Source: Poa pratensis
Taxonomy: Eukaryota > Streptophyta > Magnoliopsida > Poales > Poaceae
Assembly (NCBI GenBank): GCA_947311845.1
Contig: CAMZMU010000075.1
Location: forward strand, 19,443,366 to 19,507,365
Length of the DNA stretch: 64,000 nt
Direction: 5' to 3'
Part shown: positions 47,186 to 59,492 of the stretch, piece after piece
Position numbering within the stretch: position 1 is the first letter of the stretch
Layout: every line of letters begins with the position of its first letter
The notes under the pieces: model-generated
Seen by the model: only the letters and a program-made list of their open reading frames with translations
Databases searched by the model: none
Told to the model about the DNA's origin: nothing
Translations under genes and position numbers: made by a program

Positions 47186-47922
47186 GGAACACCAAACGAT
47201 ACAACCACTACCACCTTATTGGGATCAATATTAAACAAGGAACAATAGTTCCCGTCTTGCAGGTCATATGGAACACACCGAAAGGTTAGAGAAACTAGCT
47301 CCATGAGGGCAAGTATGACCGAGTAGCCCCACGACGGATAAGATGGTATCATATGTAGCAGTCATGATCGTAACAGTAATATTTATGACAAAGAGAGGGA
47401 GTAAATTTCCACGCTCTTATGATTGTTTCAAGAAAGGCACTGAGTTCCTATCAGCAACATGCACATGCCACTAGTCAAAGCATAACACAAATGAGAGCCC
47501 ATTAAATGTGGCCATAGTTAAGGTTGGAATCTTGAGTTTGCATCTTTTGGATTATCGTATCCAGTTTGACCATTTTAGGGTTTTTTCAAGGTTATGTAAT
47601 GTGTTTTAAGGGTATATGCCTATCGTTGATGTACATACGATGAAACACGACCACTAAATCCTAATGTCGACAAGTGGCAAACAATAATTACCAAAAGACT
47701 AGGTAACGCCCTGATAAGGAAAGTAGGTGATCATTCAATTTTTAGATAACATATCAACTTCATATCAACAAATAAAAAAATCAGACATGAAAACGACATT
47801 TGTCTCTGTAACGGTTGATCTTCTCTAGGGTTAGGGTTTGGTAGGGTAGACGCCAGAATTAATTGGATTGTAGGTGATGACGTGTTGAGCATAATATATA
47901 CGCATGTGGGTCTGGTGAATAG
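47186..47922. other. Duplicated non-coding DNA with a telobox repeat unit
   Basis: No gene seen. It is homologous to about 3979-4680. The repeat core TCTAGGGTTAGGGTTTGG is at about 47824. Confidence 0.7.
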
Positions 47923-47931
47923 CTTGGAAAA

Positions 47932-50900
47932 CTCATTGGGCACCTTGGTCTCCTAGAGCTGCAATTAAAGGGGCGGGCTTATACTTGGTCGAACAGACAG
48001 GCAGACCCGCTTTTGGAACAGTTAGACTGGTGTTTTACCAGCACCAATTGGATAACGGATTTTCCTAATTCCATGGTTCTGCCTCTAGCTAACTTGGGTT
48101 CAGACCATGTGCCATGTGTTGTGAGTATTGATACCTCAATTCCGAAAGCCAAACTGTTTCGTTTTGAGAACTATTGGGTGGAGATGCCAGGCTTTAAGGA
48201 ATGTGTGGCGCAGTCTTGGGCAATGACTTCAACTAAAACTCATGCTTCAGCTATCATGGCAGACAAGTTGAAAAAATTAAGGTTCAGTCTGAAGAAGTGG
48301 AAGGTCAGCTTGTCTAAATTGAAGCAGCTAATTCAGGACTGTTACAAGGTTATTTTCTTGTTGGACTCACTTGAGGAGCACAGGCCTTTGTTTCGATCTG
48401 AATTCAACTTTCGTAAAGTGGTCAAGCTGCACTTGGAAGGTCTTTTGTCTGCTCAGTGTGCTTACTGGAAAAAACGTTGTACTATCAGATGGATTAAGCA
48501 AGGGGAGGAAAACACGAAATATTTTCATGCCATGGCTACTGAGAGGTTTCGGAGAAACTCAATTGCAATGTTGAAGGACAGTTCGGGCCGTGTGGTCTCT
48601 GATCATCACGAAATGGCCGGAATTATTTGGACTTGCTACAAAGAAAGAATGGGACAGTCTAATGCAATTCAAATGCAGTTTGACCTTGCTAGGCTGATCC
48701 CAAGAGTTGATGGGCTAGCTGGACTGACAGCCCCTTTCACTAAGAAGGAGATGGATGGAGTGGTCGCAGCAATGCCTATCGATAGAGCTCCTGGGCCGGA
48801 TGGCTTTAATGGCCTCTTTGTTAAGAAATGCTGGCCCATCATTTCAAATGATTTCTACCGCCTTGCGAATGATTTCCATGCTGGAACTCTGAAACTTGAG
48901 AATATTAACGGATCTTTTATTACTTTGGTTCCTAAGATTGCTGTACCAGTTGATGTGAATGATTTTCGGCCAATCTCCCTTACTAATGTGTGTCTCAAAT
49001 TCCTCACCAAGTTGGCTGCAAATAGACTGCAAGATGTCATTCTAAGGTGTGTGCACAAGAATCAGTATGGTTTCATTCGTGGAAGATCGATTCAGGACTG
49101 TGTTGCTTGGTCATTTGAATATCTGTATCAGTGTCATGCATCTAAAAAGCCTATTGTCATTTTAAAGCTGGACTTTGCTAAAGCTTTTGACACTATAGAA
49201 CATGAGGCCATCCTTCAAGTCTTGCAGCATATGGGCTTTGACCAGAAATGGATGGATTGGGTGCGAGCTTTGCTGTCCACAGGTACTTCCGCAGTGCTAC
49301 TTAATGGGGTGCCTGGAAAACAATTTGTTTGTAAGAGGGGGGTTAGACAAGGGGATCCGCTTTCCCCTTTGTTGTATGTGCTAGGGTCAGAACTGTTGCA
49401 GGTGGTGGTAAATGATCTGCTAGCGCAAGGTCTCATCAGCTTGCCAATAATTACACATGACTCTGACTTTCCAATATTGCAATATGCGGATGATACGCTT
49501 CTGATCATGCCAGCGGACAGTGGACAGCTTGCTCAGCTAAAGGATGCTTTACAAAAATTTACATTGTCAACTGGTCTGAGGATTAATTATGATAAGTCAT
49601 CCATGATTCCGATAAATGTTCAGGATGATATTGTGGCTCAGTTAGCAGAGGATTTTGGTTGCCAGGTTGGGACCCTGCCTTTTACTTATCTAGGCCTTCC
49701 TCTAGGCACCACAAGACCGTGTATTCAAGACCTGCTGCCACTCGTGTGTAATTTGGAGAGGAAACTAGCAGCTAGTTCGAGCTTCTTAAATCAGGGATCA
49801 CGATTGCAGCTAATTAACTCGGCTCTGTCCTCCATTCCTCTGCACTTCCTTTGTTCTCTAAGCCTACCTCCGGGTCTCACGAAACAGCTTGACAGAATCT
49901 TGCGTCAATGTCTTTGGAGGGACAACACAGATACTCCTCGGCAGTCTTTGGCAGCCTGGGAACTGATTTGTAAGCCTAAAGGGAAAGGAGGTCTCGGTGT
50001 GGTGGATTTCCAGAAGAAGAATGCAGCTTTGTTGATCAAATTTCTGGATAAATTTTATAATAACAGAGACATTCCTTGGGTACAGTTGGTCTGGAGTGCC
50101 TATTATGAGAATAAAGTTCCACATGACGAAAACTTAAAGGGATCTTTTTGGTGGAGGGATGTCATGAAGTTGGTTGACAACTTCAGAGCAGTTTCGTTTG
50201 TGGTGCCTGGTAGGGGTGATTCCCTCATGTTCTGGACTGATAATTGGCGAATAAATGGAGTGGTCACAACTATGCAGGCTAAATATCCACGTTTGTTCTC
50301 TTATGCTCTAAATGGGAATATCTCGGCTGCAGCCGTGTTTAACGTGGCAGACATGACAACATTGTTTCAGTTGCCTTTGTCTCCTCAGGCGTATGAGGAG
50401 CTGACTGATTTGAATGGATGGATAGCTCAAAATCCACTGAGGACAAGTTCTGATGAGTGGTTATACTGCTGGGGTCCGAAGTACACAGCAAAGCAGTTCT
50501 ATGCTAGAGTGTACGCTCACTTGGTGACCCCTGAGGTCTTTCAATGGATTTGGAGTTCTAGATGCACCATGAATTATAAATTTTTTGCTTGGATGCTTCT
50601 GAAGGACAGGTTAAATACTAAAGATATGCTGGTCCGACGTCACTGGAAGGTTGCTGAAAATAACGATTGTGTGCTGTGTCCTACTAGAGCTTATGAGGAT
50701 AGACAACACTTGTTTTTCACTTGCAATTTCAGTCAGAGGGTGTGGAATTACCTACAAATTCATTGGATATATGATGCTGAGCTGCAAACAGTGATGGACA
50801 GAGCTAGGAGAGGATTCAGACATGTCTTCTTCATGGAAGTGGTTATTGTGGCGTGCCGGAATATCTGGCTTCAGCGAAATGGCGTCATTTTCAGAAATCA

Positions 50901-51018
50901 AAGAGCCTCGTTTGGTGGCTGGAAGGCCGGTTTTGTCCATGATATGTCTCTGCTCAAATATAGGATTAAATCAAAGCACCTTCATAGCTTCTCGGTTTGG
51001 CTTGATTCTCTGCCATAG
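47932..51018 (+). CDS. LINE ORF2: endonuclease end, reverse transcriptase, zinc-binding domain
   Basis: The frame is open for 1028 codons from the truncation point to the TAG at 51016-51018, with no start codon of its own. It begins in the endonuclease C-terminal part (LQLKGRAYTWSNRQADPLL, LDWCF, then GSDHVP). The reverse transcriptase has RPISLTNVCLKF, the first catalytic aspartate in LDFAKAFD (about residue 414), GVRQGDPLSPLL, and YADD (about residues 518-521). The C-terminal region carries the LINE zinc-binding pattern (FFAWMLLKDRLNT, CVLCPTRAYEDRQHLFFTC). Function: target-primed reverse transcription of the LINE RNA. The long intact frame implies recent insertion. Without the complete endonuclease and a 5' promoter it is unlikely to move by itself. 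Confidence 0.93.
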   Translation, partial: LIGHLGLLELQLKGRAYTWSNRQADPLLEQLDWCFTSTNWITDFPNSMVLPLANLGSDHVPCVVSIDTSIPKAKLFRFENYWVEMPGFKECVAQSWAMTSTKTHASAIMADKLKKLRFSLKKWKVSLSKLKQLIQDCYKVIFLLDSLEEHRPLFRSEFNFRKVVKLHLEGLLSAQCAYWKKRCTIRWIKQGEENTKYFHAMATERFRRNSIAMLKDSSGRVVSDHHEMAGIIWTCYKERMGQSNAIQMQFDLARLIPRVDGLAGLTAPFTKKEMDGVVAAMPIDRAPGPDGFNGLFVKKCWPIISNDFYRLANDFHAGTLKLENINGSFITLVPKIAVPVDVNDFRPISLTNVCLKFLTKLAANRLQDVILRCVHKNQYGFIRGRSIQDCVAWSFEYLYQCHASKKPIVILKLDFAKAFDTIEHEAILQVLQHMGFDQKWMDWVRALLSTGTSAVLLNGVPGKQFVCKRGVRQGDPLSPLLYVLGSELLQVVVNDLLAQGLISLPIITHDSDFPILQYADDTLLIMPADSGQLAQLKDALQKFTLSTGLRINYDKSSMIPINVQDDIVAQLAEDFGCQVGTLPFTYLGLPLGTTRPCIQDLLPLVCNLERKLAASSSFLNQGSRLQLINSALSSIPLHFLCSLSLPPGLTKQLDRILRQCLWRDNTDTPRQSLAAWELICKPKGKGGLGVVDFQKKNAALLIKFLDKFYNNRDIPWVQLVWSAYYENKVPHDENLKGSFWWRDVMKLVDNFRAVSFVVPGRGDSLMFWTDNWRINGVVTTMQAKYPRLFSYALNGNISAAAVFNVADMTTLFQLPLSPQAYEELTDLNGWIAQNPLRTSSDEWLYCWGPKYTAKQFYARVYAHLVTPEVFQWIWSSRCTMNYKFFAWMLLKDRLNTKDMLVRRHWKVAENNDCVLCPTRAYEDRQHLFFTCNFSQRVWNYLQIHWIYDAELQTVMDRARRGFRHVFFMEVVIVACRNIWLQRNGVIFRNQRASFGGWKAGFVHDMSLLKYRIKSKHLHSFSVWLDSLP

Positions 51019-51160
51019 GTTTATGTATATATCTGTTTTACAGGTAGGTGTTTTTTCTGTTTAGGTAGGTGCTCTTTTGTATAGGTGTTCTTTCTTTCTT
51101 GTATGTACAGTGTTGAGACTTGGTTATGTGAAAATGGAAAATGTTGTGGGGCGTTTGCCC
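47932..51160 (+). mobile_element. LINE insertion, 5'-truncated, with 9-bp target duplication
   Basis: CTTGGAAAA occurs at 47923-47931 and 51161-51169. Module 2 has the empty site GCATGGAAAGAGGTAATGCAG (about 18843). The 3229 bp body lacks the 5' part (ORF1 and most of the endonuclease). The 3' end has no poly(A), only GGGGCGTTTGCCC before the duplication. Confidence 0.92.
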
Positions 51161-51169
51161 CTTGGAAAA

Positions 51170-52931
51170 GAGGTAATGCAGATTGCGAAAAGTGATAATC
51201 AAGGATGAGATCCATTCAATATAGCGCGTTAGTTGCATACCGACAAATTTGGACGTGAAAACGACGTCCCTCTTCGTAACGGTTGATCGTCTAGGGTTGG
51301 GGTGTGGTAGGGTAGGTGATAGAATTAATTGGAGTGGAGGTGGTGATGTGTTGGTCATAGTATATGCACGTGTGGGTGTGGCGAATAGCATGCAAGTAGT
51401 TTAGATTACGAAAATCATAATGGAGAATAAGATACATTCCTCTTGGTAACGGTTGATCGACATGAAAACGACATCCCTCTTGGTAACGGTTGATCGTATA
51501 TAGGGTTAGTGTTTGGTAGAGCTCACCTTGTAAGGGCACATGTTAGAATTAATTAGAGTGGAGGCGATGAGGTGTGCTCGGAATAAGGTATAAGTAGTGT
51601 GGTGGTGGCGTATGACATGGAGAGAGGCAATTATAATGAAGGATAAAAGGTTGCGAGGGTGCATGTCACTAGTTGTATAGCCGTTGAAACTGATGTTGAT
51701 TAATTGATGGGGTGGGTCAATGACAAAAGTGGGTTCAGAGACACATGCATGGGCACTAATGATGGTCGTGAGAGGCCGATTGATTTTTGACGATAAAAGA
51801 GAACATGAAAATATGACCATATACCTTATTCATTTTGAGAGATGTGCCAAATTTCCTTGACTAGGTAACATCATGCTCTATCTGTTACTGAGACTTCTTA
51901 AATTAGCATCTTAGATCGATCTTCCATGTTCTTTGTCTTCTGTAAGGTGGTGATATCCTCTTAAGCACCACATGTACTCTGCATTACTGGGTAACGGTAA
52001 GACTGCTAATCTTTTCACTAATACTATTACAACATTCAAATGAGTGATACCGATATCATAATGGGGAATCGTCACGCATCCAGATAGATGTTTTGTGAAC
52101 CCGCGATAGGGTTGGAAGATCGCTGACACGTGGGACCAAATTGTTGCGGGACCGAGACACATGTAGGATTAGCAACACAAACAAGACAAAATCGACCTAT
52201 TCTGCGAAAGTCATCACAAAATAACCCTATTTTCGAAATCAATTCACAAACTTAACTGTCTCTAGTGTGTCCTACCGCACGGAGCCATACTCTACAGCAT
52301 GAAGCCGCCGCCCATGGAGCCATGGTCTTAAGCATAGCGCGGTACATGGAGTCGTGCATGTTCTTAACGAGTATAGCACCCTTTGATCGGGGCACCATGC
52401 TGTAGAGTATGGAGCCGCGGGGCAGGGAGCTATCATTTTGTGAATTGATTCATAATCGGTCTATTTTATGCTGACTTTGTAAGAACATGTCAATTTTGTC
52501 TACAAATGATGTGCTTTACATACGACGTGCCCCACATCTGATGACCCCACATGTCAGTAGGCAACCTCCAGCCTTCACGCACTCCCGGACGCATCTGCCA
52601 AGTGCCAAATAACGTCTCCTGGACACCGCACACCGGCGTCAGCAAAAGCTCCCGTCAAACCCGCAGTCCTGCCGTTTCTCCCTGACCGGTCACGCCCGCT
52701 CCCAGTTTTCGGTGCCCTTTCGCACTCCACACCCAGTAACCGACCCACGCTCCACTGGCGACCGTCCCCAGATAATCTTTGCCCCACATGTCATTGTACA
52801 AGAGTAGAACTCCGTTCTGTGCGAGCGGACGCAGCCTTCAAAGCGCAGTGACGAATGCGGAAACAAACACAGGAGTAGAATCGAAAATGGCCATCTTACC
52901 CTCGGGACCATGGCGAGCACGCGCCGCACAG
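51170..52931 (+). promoter_or_regulatory. Telobox repeats and 5' flank of CID copy D
   Basis: 51170-51640 continues the telobox repeat (variants near 51291 and 51500). 51640-52330 aligns with 7477-8019. 52435-52930 aligns with the copy A promoter flank (GACTTTGTAAGAACATGTC, CATCTGATGACCCCACATG, CTGGACACCGCACACC). No gene seen. The forward frame that enters CID exon 1 from 52779 is not coding before the ATG. Confidence 0.6.
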
Positions 52932-52941
52932 TGCATATATA
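52932..52941 (+). promoter_or_regulatory. Putative TATA box of CID copy D
   Basis: GCATATATAC is about 100 bp before the ATG at 53040 and at the same place as GCATAAATAC in copy A. It is a better TATA match than in copy A. Confidence 0.5.
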
Positions 52942-53039
52942 CACCACCACGCCGGACGCCCTGCTGCCCACTCCTCTCCTCTTCCTTGCCTCCTCGCTCG
53001 CTCTCTCCCGTCGGCGACCGATCGATCCCGTTCTCACCC

Positions 53040-56000
53040 ATGGAGGCGCTGCGAGGAAGCGGTGTGACGCCGGCGATGAGGGACGCGGCGGAACGGACCA
53101 CGGCCACCGCGCCGCTCAACCCGCTGGCGACTGAGTTCGTGCCTTCGTCCGTTGGCGGCGCCGCCACCGTCGCCGCCGCGCTCAACCCGCTAGCCAAGGA
53201 GTTCGTGCCCGTCGGCGCCACCGCCGGCTTAACCCGCTCGCCAGGGAGTTCGTGCCGCCTGCACCGGGGTTCTCGGCGGACGCGCCGGAGTTCGTCGTGA
53301 CGCCTGCACCGGGGTTCTACTACCAGGATCCCACGTTCGTGGGTTACCAGCCCGTCGCCGCCTACGACCTCGGCTTTGGCTATACCGTCCCGCCGAGGAC
53401 CTGGAAAAGAGTAAGACAAGAACTGGCTCTGCTATATCTCGTACATTGGTAGATAGATCGTTGCATGCATGCATGTATGCATGCAGAGATCTGCTTTGTT
53501 TTCAGTTTTCTTCTCTTGCTGCTTCAATTCTTCTTGCGTCCATCTCCATTCTTAATTCATTTTTTACGATAATTCATTCTTAACTAAGTCTATATTTCCT
53601 CGTCAGCAATTTCTCATTCTATGTCGATTTGCTTGGTTGTTTCCCGGAACAATATATAAGTGGTAATGCATGGATATATAGTCCTAGGGTTGTTAATGGG
53701 GAGACTTATTGATCTCAAAATTGGTCCAGGCAATCTTGCGAGAAATCATGGTTGGTTCGTTCACCCTGGATCTTGAGGGGACTGAACGTGCGTGATCTGA
53801 AAAATCAATTAATCTTCTGCAATTTTTTAATTTGTGCGCAACATGTTTCTCACCTAGTTTCTTTCCTGTTTTGACTCCTGTTATGCATATGGTTGCTTTC
53901 TAACAGATCCAGATCTGATTATTTCCATTCCTTTGTAAGAAAGATCATGTACGTATATATGCATGTATTATGCGCTTCTCCTTTGGACTTATGGAAAGTT
54001 CTTAATCCTTTTAACTGTGTCTACAATTTATTTTCTGGTTCATATAATTATGCTATTCTTCAATTTTTGCACTGTCATTAACCATTTCTTCTTTAATAAT
54101 TTGATGTGCTACATTCTTACAGAGGGTTAACTACGCGCAACATGGAAGGGCCAGGTTTTCTCAACGGGTTCGAAGGATCCACAAGGAAGAATTCGTGAGA
54201 AGAACAATTTATATCACAAATATTGATCTCACCGTAAGACTGCTACTTACATGCAGTAATTGACTTTTTTGTGTAATATGTGTACTAAATGAAGTAACAC
54301 GCCACAGTGAGATGTGACGGTTCAGTATCCCCATTTTCTTTTTCAGGTGACCGAGGAACAGCTGGCTGCACTCTTTGGGAGATGTGGAGTGGTATGTCTA
54401 GATCTCACCCATCTATACATGATAGTTTTTGCGAAATGTACATGATAGTTATATGCATACCTTTGAACCGACTTGTTATGTTAGAATTTTGTTTTTAGTT
54501 TAGGATGATGTGCATGATGCATGCTCACCATCAGTTCTTGTTTGGCAGAATGTTGGATTATATTAGAATGATTCCTTTCATTTGACGTCCATGTCTCCAT
54601 TTGGTGCTATGCACACATGCATGGGAGTTGCACTTTAGTACTAGTAATAATATAATCGTACCTTAATAGAAATATTTTGTTGCATTAGCATGTGGCAAAG
54701 CACCAATTATTTTCCCTGGGTACACTCTCGAAAAGAAATATTATATGTGTGATAAAATTTGGATAACGAGAAATTTGGATAGAGCATGAAGCGCATGGTC
54801 GAAAGGAAACTGGTGGAATAAGAGGATTATTATTTCCTGGGATAGATTGATGATTTTTTATATCTTTGAGAGAGTGATTTGGATAGATATGAAGTGTATA
54901 AGATAAAATATCATATGGACTATGATATGATTTTATTATGGCTGCTGGTAACAGTTCTTTGGTGATATATATTTTCAGTGAAGTGAAAATAGAAATAGCA
55001 TATTTGCTTGATATATGTACAAGTATTTCTATTTTGATAGATATAGAAAATCGATTTTCCAATTGCATGAAAGTTCAAACTGTTGCATTCATATCTACTT
55101 GATTAGAGAATGTGTTCATAGCTAATGGACCTTCTAGTTGTATGAAAATTTGTAATGTTATATCATATTTGGCCTCGGGAATAGGACGATACTTCTTAAG
55201 GGGAAAAACTATAATCTGCATAAGCTAAAGAATGTAATCATGCTTTTTGATAACTAAAGCTTCCATTGCAATTACAAATATCGTACCCATCTTTTGACAT
55301 GTATGCCATTTGTGATACTGAGAGTATCTCAGATTAGCATCACACAAAATATTTTTTTGTAGCCTACTTTTGCCCGGTTAAAAATATATATTTCCTCCTT
55401 GTATATTAAAGATCCACCATGCACGTAGGGTCAATTGGATCCTAACAAGCAACTCAACAAATTACTTAAATTTGAAGAAAATACATTTCTTCATCTCTTA
55501 TTTTCTTATCACATTCCTAGAAATTATAGCACATTTTTTTGCCAGATCAACCAAATTGAGAATTAAATGTCCTATATGTAGATTATGCCGCCCAGAAAAA
55601 AACTTCAAGGTTTGTTTGTGAAAAATTCAAATCATCTGTTAGGGTTGTAGCATCACTGAATTGAGGGGGCAGAAAAGACGAATATCTCGGATAGGTTTTT
55701 TGATGAAAAAATAATCTTTCCCCTTGTCGTGGTAAGATATGTGTGAGCACCGTTTGATGACGATCTTCCTCTTTGCATGCAGTTTTAGAATAACATAACC
55801 AGTGTAACAGTTTCCTAGCAGGGTAGCACACGAAAAAAGAGTAGTTGTTATGTATCATTACTTTATTAGTGTGCCTACAACTTTATTTACAGGTTGTTGA
55901 CTGCCGTCTTTGTGGAGATCCCGCTTCTGGGTTTCGATTTGCATTTGTCGAGTTTCAGTACCAAGGTTAGTCACCATATTGCAATCTCAATAATAATGTT

Positions 56001-57346
56001 CATCTGTAATGAACAAAGTGAAGTTCACATAAGTTTTCTAAGGCCCAAATGGTGCACACATTTTCAGAGGACGCATTCTATGCATTGTATCTTGATGGGG
56101 TTACTATAGGCCTTTGCCCTCTAAAGCTAGCGCCTTCTAGGACTGCAATCATGCCTATCAAACATTCATTTCTTCCTCAGGTCAGCTTAACAGTAAAACC
56201 CCTTTATTGTTAAGTGTCTATTAGATGGCTATACGTCATGTAACAAAATGTTCAATGTTTCTGCAGTCCGAAGAAGAAAAGGAGAGGTCCTTAAGGACAG
56301 TCTATTGCACTAATATCCAAAACACGGTATGCATAACCAAAAGGATAGTTTTGCACATGTTCTTTCTAAACGTTAATTGTGTTTATTTTAAACATTTCAT
56401 GTACAGGTCACTCCGTCTGATCTAAAAAAGTTCTGCCAAAAATATTTTGGCTTGGTAAGTTCTCATAACAAGATCATGTAACAGTTGTGGTTAGTCTTCT
56501 TTTTTGCAAAGGAAAAACAGTTATAATCCACTTTTATCGTTGTTTCAATGGATTATAGGTTTCCCGTGTAAAGCTTCTGGGTCATGACAACCATGCTACT
56601 CAGATAGCTTTTGTTGAGTTTACGGAGGTGATAATCTCAATATCTCAAATCCGTTGTATCTATTATTTTATTTCCTTATTTACTTTATCAAGATTGTAGG
56701 TTTATCCATATGCTCATGCTTATCATGTTGACACTACACTTCCTTGTGTATAAACCATTCAGCTATATGTCCTGCACATATATCTTGTACTATTAACTTA
56801 AACCTAATTACTGCAACCACTAGTTCATGATCTTCTATTATTTTTCATGTTGATAATCACACAGATACATTGAATACGCGAGCTCTTTTGATCGAACTGA
56901 TCGTTTCTATTATGTTTATCTATTACAAGATAATTCCAAGATCTTTCAGGGTGTTTTTACCTATAGAACAAAATGTTTGCCTCTTCTATGTTGACCAGAA
57001 AAAATGTTCATGCATGAGGCACATCGTCCTGGATGTCTTGCACGATGTTAAAATTAATTGTCCTAAAAGCTAACATTCATTTTGTACATTGCAGGCTAAT
57101 GGTGCTATTGTTGCTTTGAGCTCCAGCGGCATACATGTGAAAGGCATTCCTATAAGGTTTGATAACTCTCAGCTTCTAACTACACACTTTTTTTCACGTC
57201 GATCAAGCTAGGCCAAATGAATGTTACTTACATTTTTCAGGGTCAGCCCTTCAAAGACACCAATCAGGGCCAACATTTACGATAAGCCACGGCGTGAGAC
57301 AACAGATCGTCCGGTGCCTCTCTCAGTTGACGTGTCTAATATATAG
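53040..57346 (+). pseudogene. CID-type PABP-interacting protein, copy D, single-base frameshift in exon 1
   Basis: Exons: 53040-53410, 54123-54233, 54347-54391, 55893-55965, 56068-56180, 56267-56326, 56407-56454, 56559-56627, 57095-57156 and 57241-57346. All ten have GT-AG junctions in the same phases as copy A, and exons 2-10 are open, with RNP motifs of both RRMs and VSPSKTPIR. In exon 1, copy A has GCCGGGCTTAAC and copy D has GCCGGCTTAAC (about 53223-53233). Loss of one G shifts the frame inside the third PAM2 motif and gives a stop at 53298-53300, so as given the product is 86 residues with two PAM2 motifs (LNPLATEFVP, LNPLAKEFVP) and no RRM. With one more base the gene would encode about 352 residues. 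Either a young pseudogene or a one-base assembly error in a G run. Confidence 0.85.
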
Positions 57347-59157
57347 ATAGATGTGTTGCGTCCTGAGCCTTAGGTCAGCTCGTCAAGTAGTCTTGAGGCG
57401 GTCGAGATGCATGCATGTGGTAGTTCAAGGCATGTGGTAGTTCAAGACTCTGTTGTCCATATCATAATCTCCATATACTTGTTACACAAAGAGAAAATGT
57501 CAGACTATCGAAATATTATTTCCTTGATGTATATGTTGCTTCCTTGGTTGTATTTTATTCTGCTACTAATATCCTCAGGGCAGTGTGCCATTCGTTGTCT
57601 CTCTATCCAACTGTAGATTCTCACCTCGAAGCTATGTCTCGGATTACAGTTGGTTAGTAAGTTTATAAGTGTTGTGATCAACATGGTCAAACAAGTCAAG
57701 TCTAAGTTCTAAATCACGATCAGCAAATCAAATAAAGGTGAAGAAAAAAATAAGAAAAAGTCAAAGATGAAGACCCGAGAGAAGGAAGAACAACGAGTTG
57801 GAGGAATATGTGGAAAGTCCCCCATAACCACAAGGCCTGGCAAAAGACAAAAGATAAACGAGCAGCAATTATCCATAGAGGGCACAAACCACCGTTCATT
57901 GCTTGGCAACACATATACTACGAGAATGGTTTCATAAGCAACGCCTTCGGGAAGCAAATGACGTGCAAGCACCACCGTTGCGGAATCAAACAAATGAAGG
58001 CTCGATCATGGGTGTTTACCCTGAAGATCAAGTCGCAGCTATCCAAAAAATTCCCTGGACATGTAACGGCGCGAAAACACCGTCACTGTTAGGCACAACC
58101 AATTACAGCCAGACCTAGTATTTTCATCTAGAGAACATGACCTGATATTCGTGAAAGCACCACCAAAATAAACTCACTGGCCCAACAAAGATGAAGTTGA
58201 TGCATGCGATCTTGATGTGGGCATGCCACACGACCGATAATCATGCCCACACAAGCAGGCATCGCACTCGCATGTAGATAGCAGGTCGTTTGACGAGAGA
58301 AGAAGGTCATCAACATCATCAAAATCCCTCATTGAAGATGTTCTGGCAGCCCTGCACCTTCATCGCCAGGATTGGTGGTGGTAGAATCCACCACACGCCT
58401 TCACATCATGGCCAGATGCCTCGCGCACTGCCAAGATCTGTCTTTGCCAACACAGAAGCCAGTGGACTCCATGAACGAGGTGAGATGAGACCATCGTATC
58501 ATGACCCGAGTAACCGCGCCGCCGATCTGTGTCGTTGAACTACTGTCATGTAATGCCTCCTTCAAGCCGTACCACTGGCGTTGATCTCCGGTACCCACCG
58601 CCTATGCGCTTCGCGCCGCCATCACACCCGACCACCGCTCTCCAAGCGATTCCCCTCTACTTCCACAACAAACAGCCCCGCCACCCCCTTCACCGGAAGT
58701 TATGAGGCTTTTCCCCGCAACATCCTCTGAGGGAGGGAGGAGAAGGATGCGATAAGGGACGGGGGGCGGTGGGCGATCTAGGGCCCAACGTTGTTAGTGA
58801 AGAAGAAGCCAAGAGGTGCTCCACGTTGGAGGCATTGCCGTTAGCCCCCACGAGACACCTGACTCGAGGGGCTAGGCAGTTTTCTAGTTCAGGAGTTGGC
58901 TTCCCCGCCTTTTTACCTAACAAGTACCGGTTATAATCGTATGAACTTGGTAAACAAGGTAGAACTTGACATAATATTACCACAGTATGTCAAAATGTGA
59001 CAGAAAAAACATGTCAACATGTGATGAAAAAAATAAAAGAAAGGTTAAACAATTTCATCAATGTCCAAACACGGAGTAAACATTAGAATTCATTCTAAAA
59101 GATTATATTCGCCCTTGACAGTGTGTGCGCTTTATATATCATTAGATTTCTTAGGCA
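57347..59157 (+). other. Non-coding DNA downstream of CID copy D
   Basis: It aligns with 14814-16420. 57808-58092 holds a 94-codon frame with the QMKARSWVFTLKIKSQL segment related to the frame at 25556-25792. About 58660-58915 is GC-rich and absent from module 1. No recognised gene. Confidence 0.55.
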
Positions 59158-59166
59158 ATTAATTAA

Positions 59167-59483
59167 GGACACGATGTTTTGCCTCATAGGTGTAGATGCA
59201 CCCGTTGTAAAAAATTGCATTTTAAAAAGTCAGAAAATTCAAACAAAATTCGGGTGTAGATCTAGATATACTATGTTCGTGCACAAAATTTTGAAAGAAA
59301 AAGTAAAAATTTGAAGCTTGTGTAAAAAAGATACAAAAAATGTACCATGAAAAGTTGTTTTGGAGCAGCGTGAACATATAATGTCCGGATGTCACATAAA
59401 TTTTTGTTTAATGTTTTTAACATTTCAAAATAATATTTTTGGATAGTGGATGCATCTACATCTTCGAGCAAGTCAGATTTCCC
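59167..59483. mobile_element. MULE-like MITE
   Basis: ATTAATTAA flanks both sides (59158-59166 and 59484-59492), a 9-bp duplication as for Mutator-like elements. The 317 bp body starts GGACACGATGTTTTGCCTC and ends GAGCAAGTCAGATTTCCC. Read inwards, both ends reach GTGTAGATGCA / ATGTAGATGCA, giving imperfect inverted repeats of about 35 bp. The interior is AT-rich and non-coding. Module 1 lacks it (about 16425). Confidence 0.8.
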
Positions 59484-59492
59484 ATTAATTAA

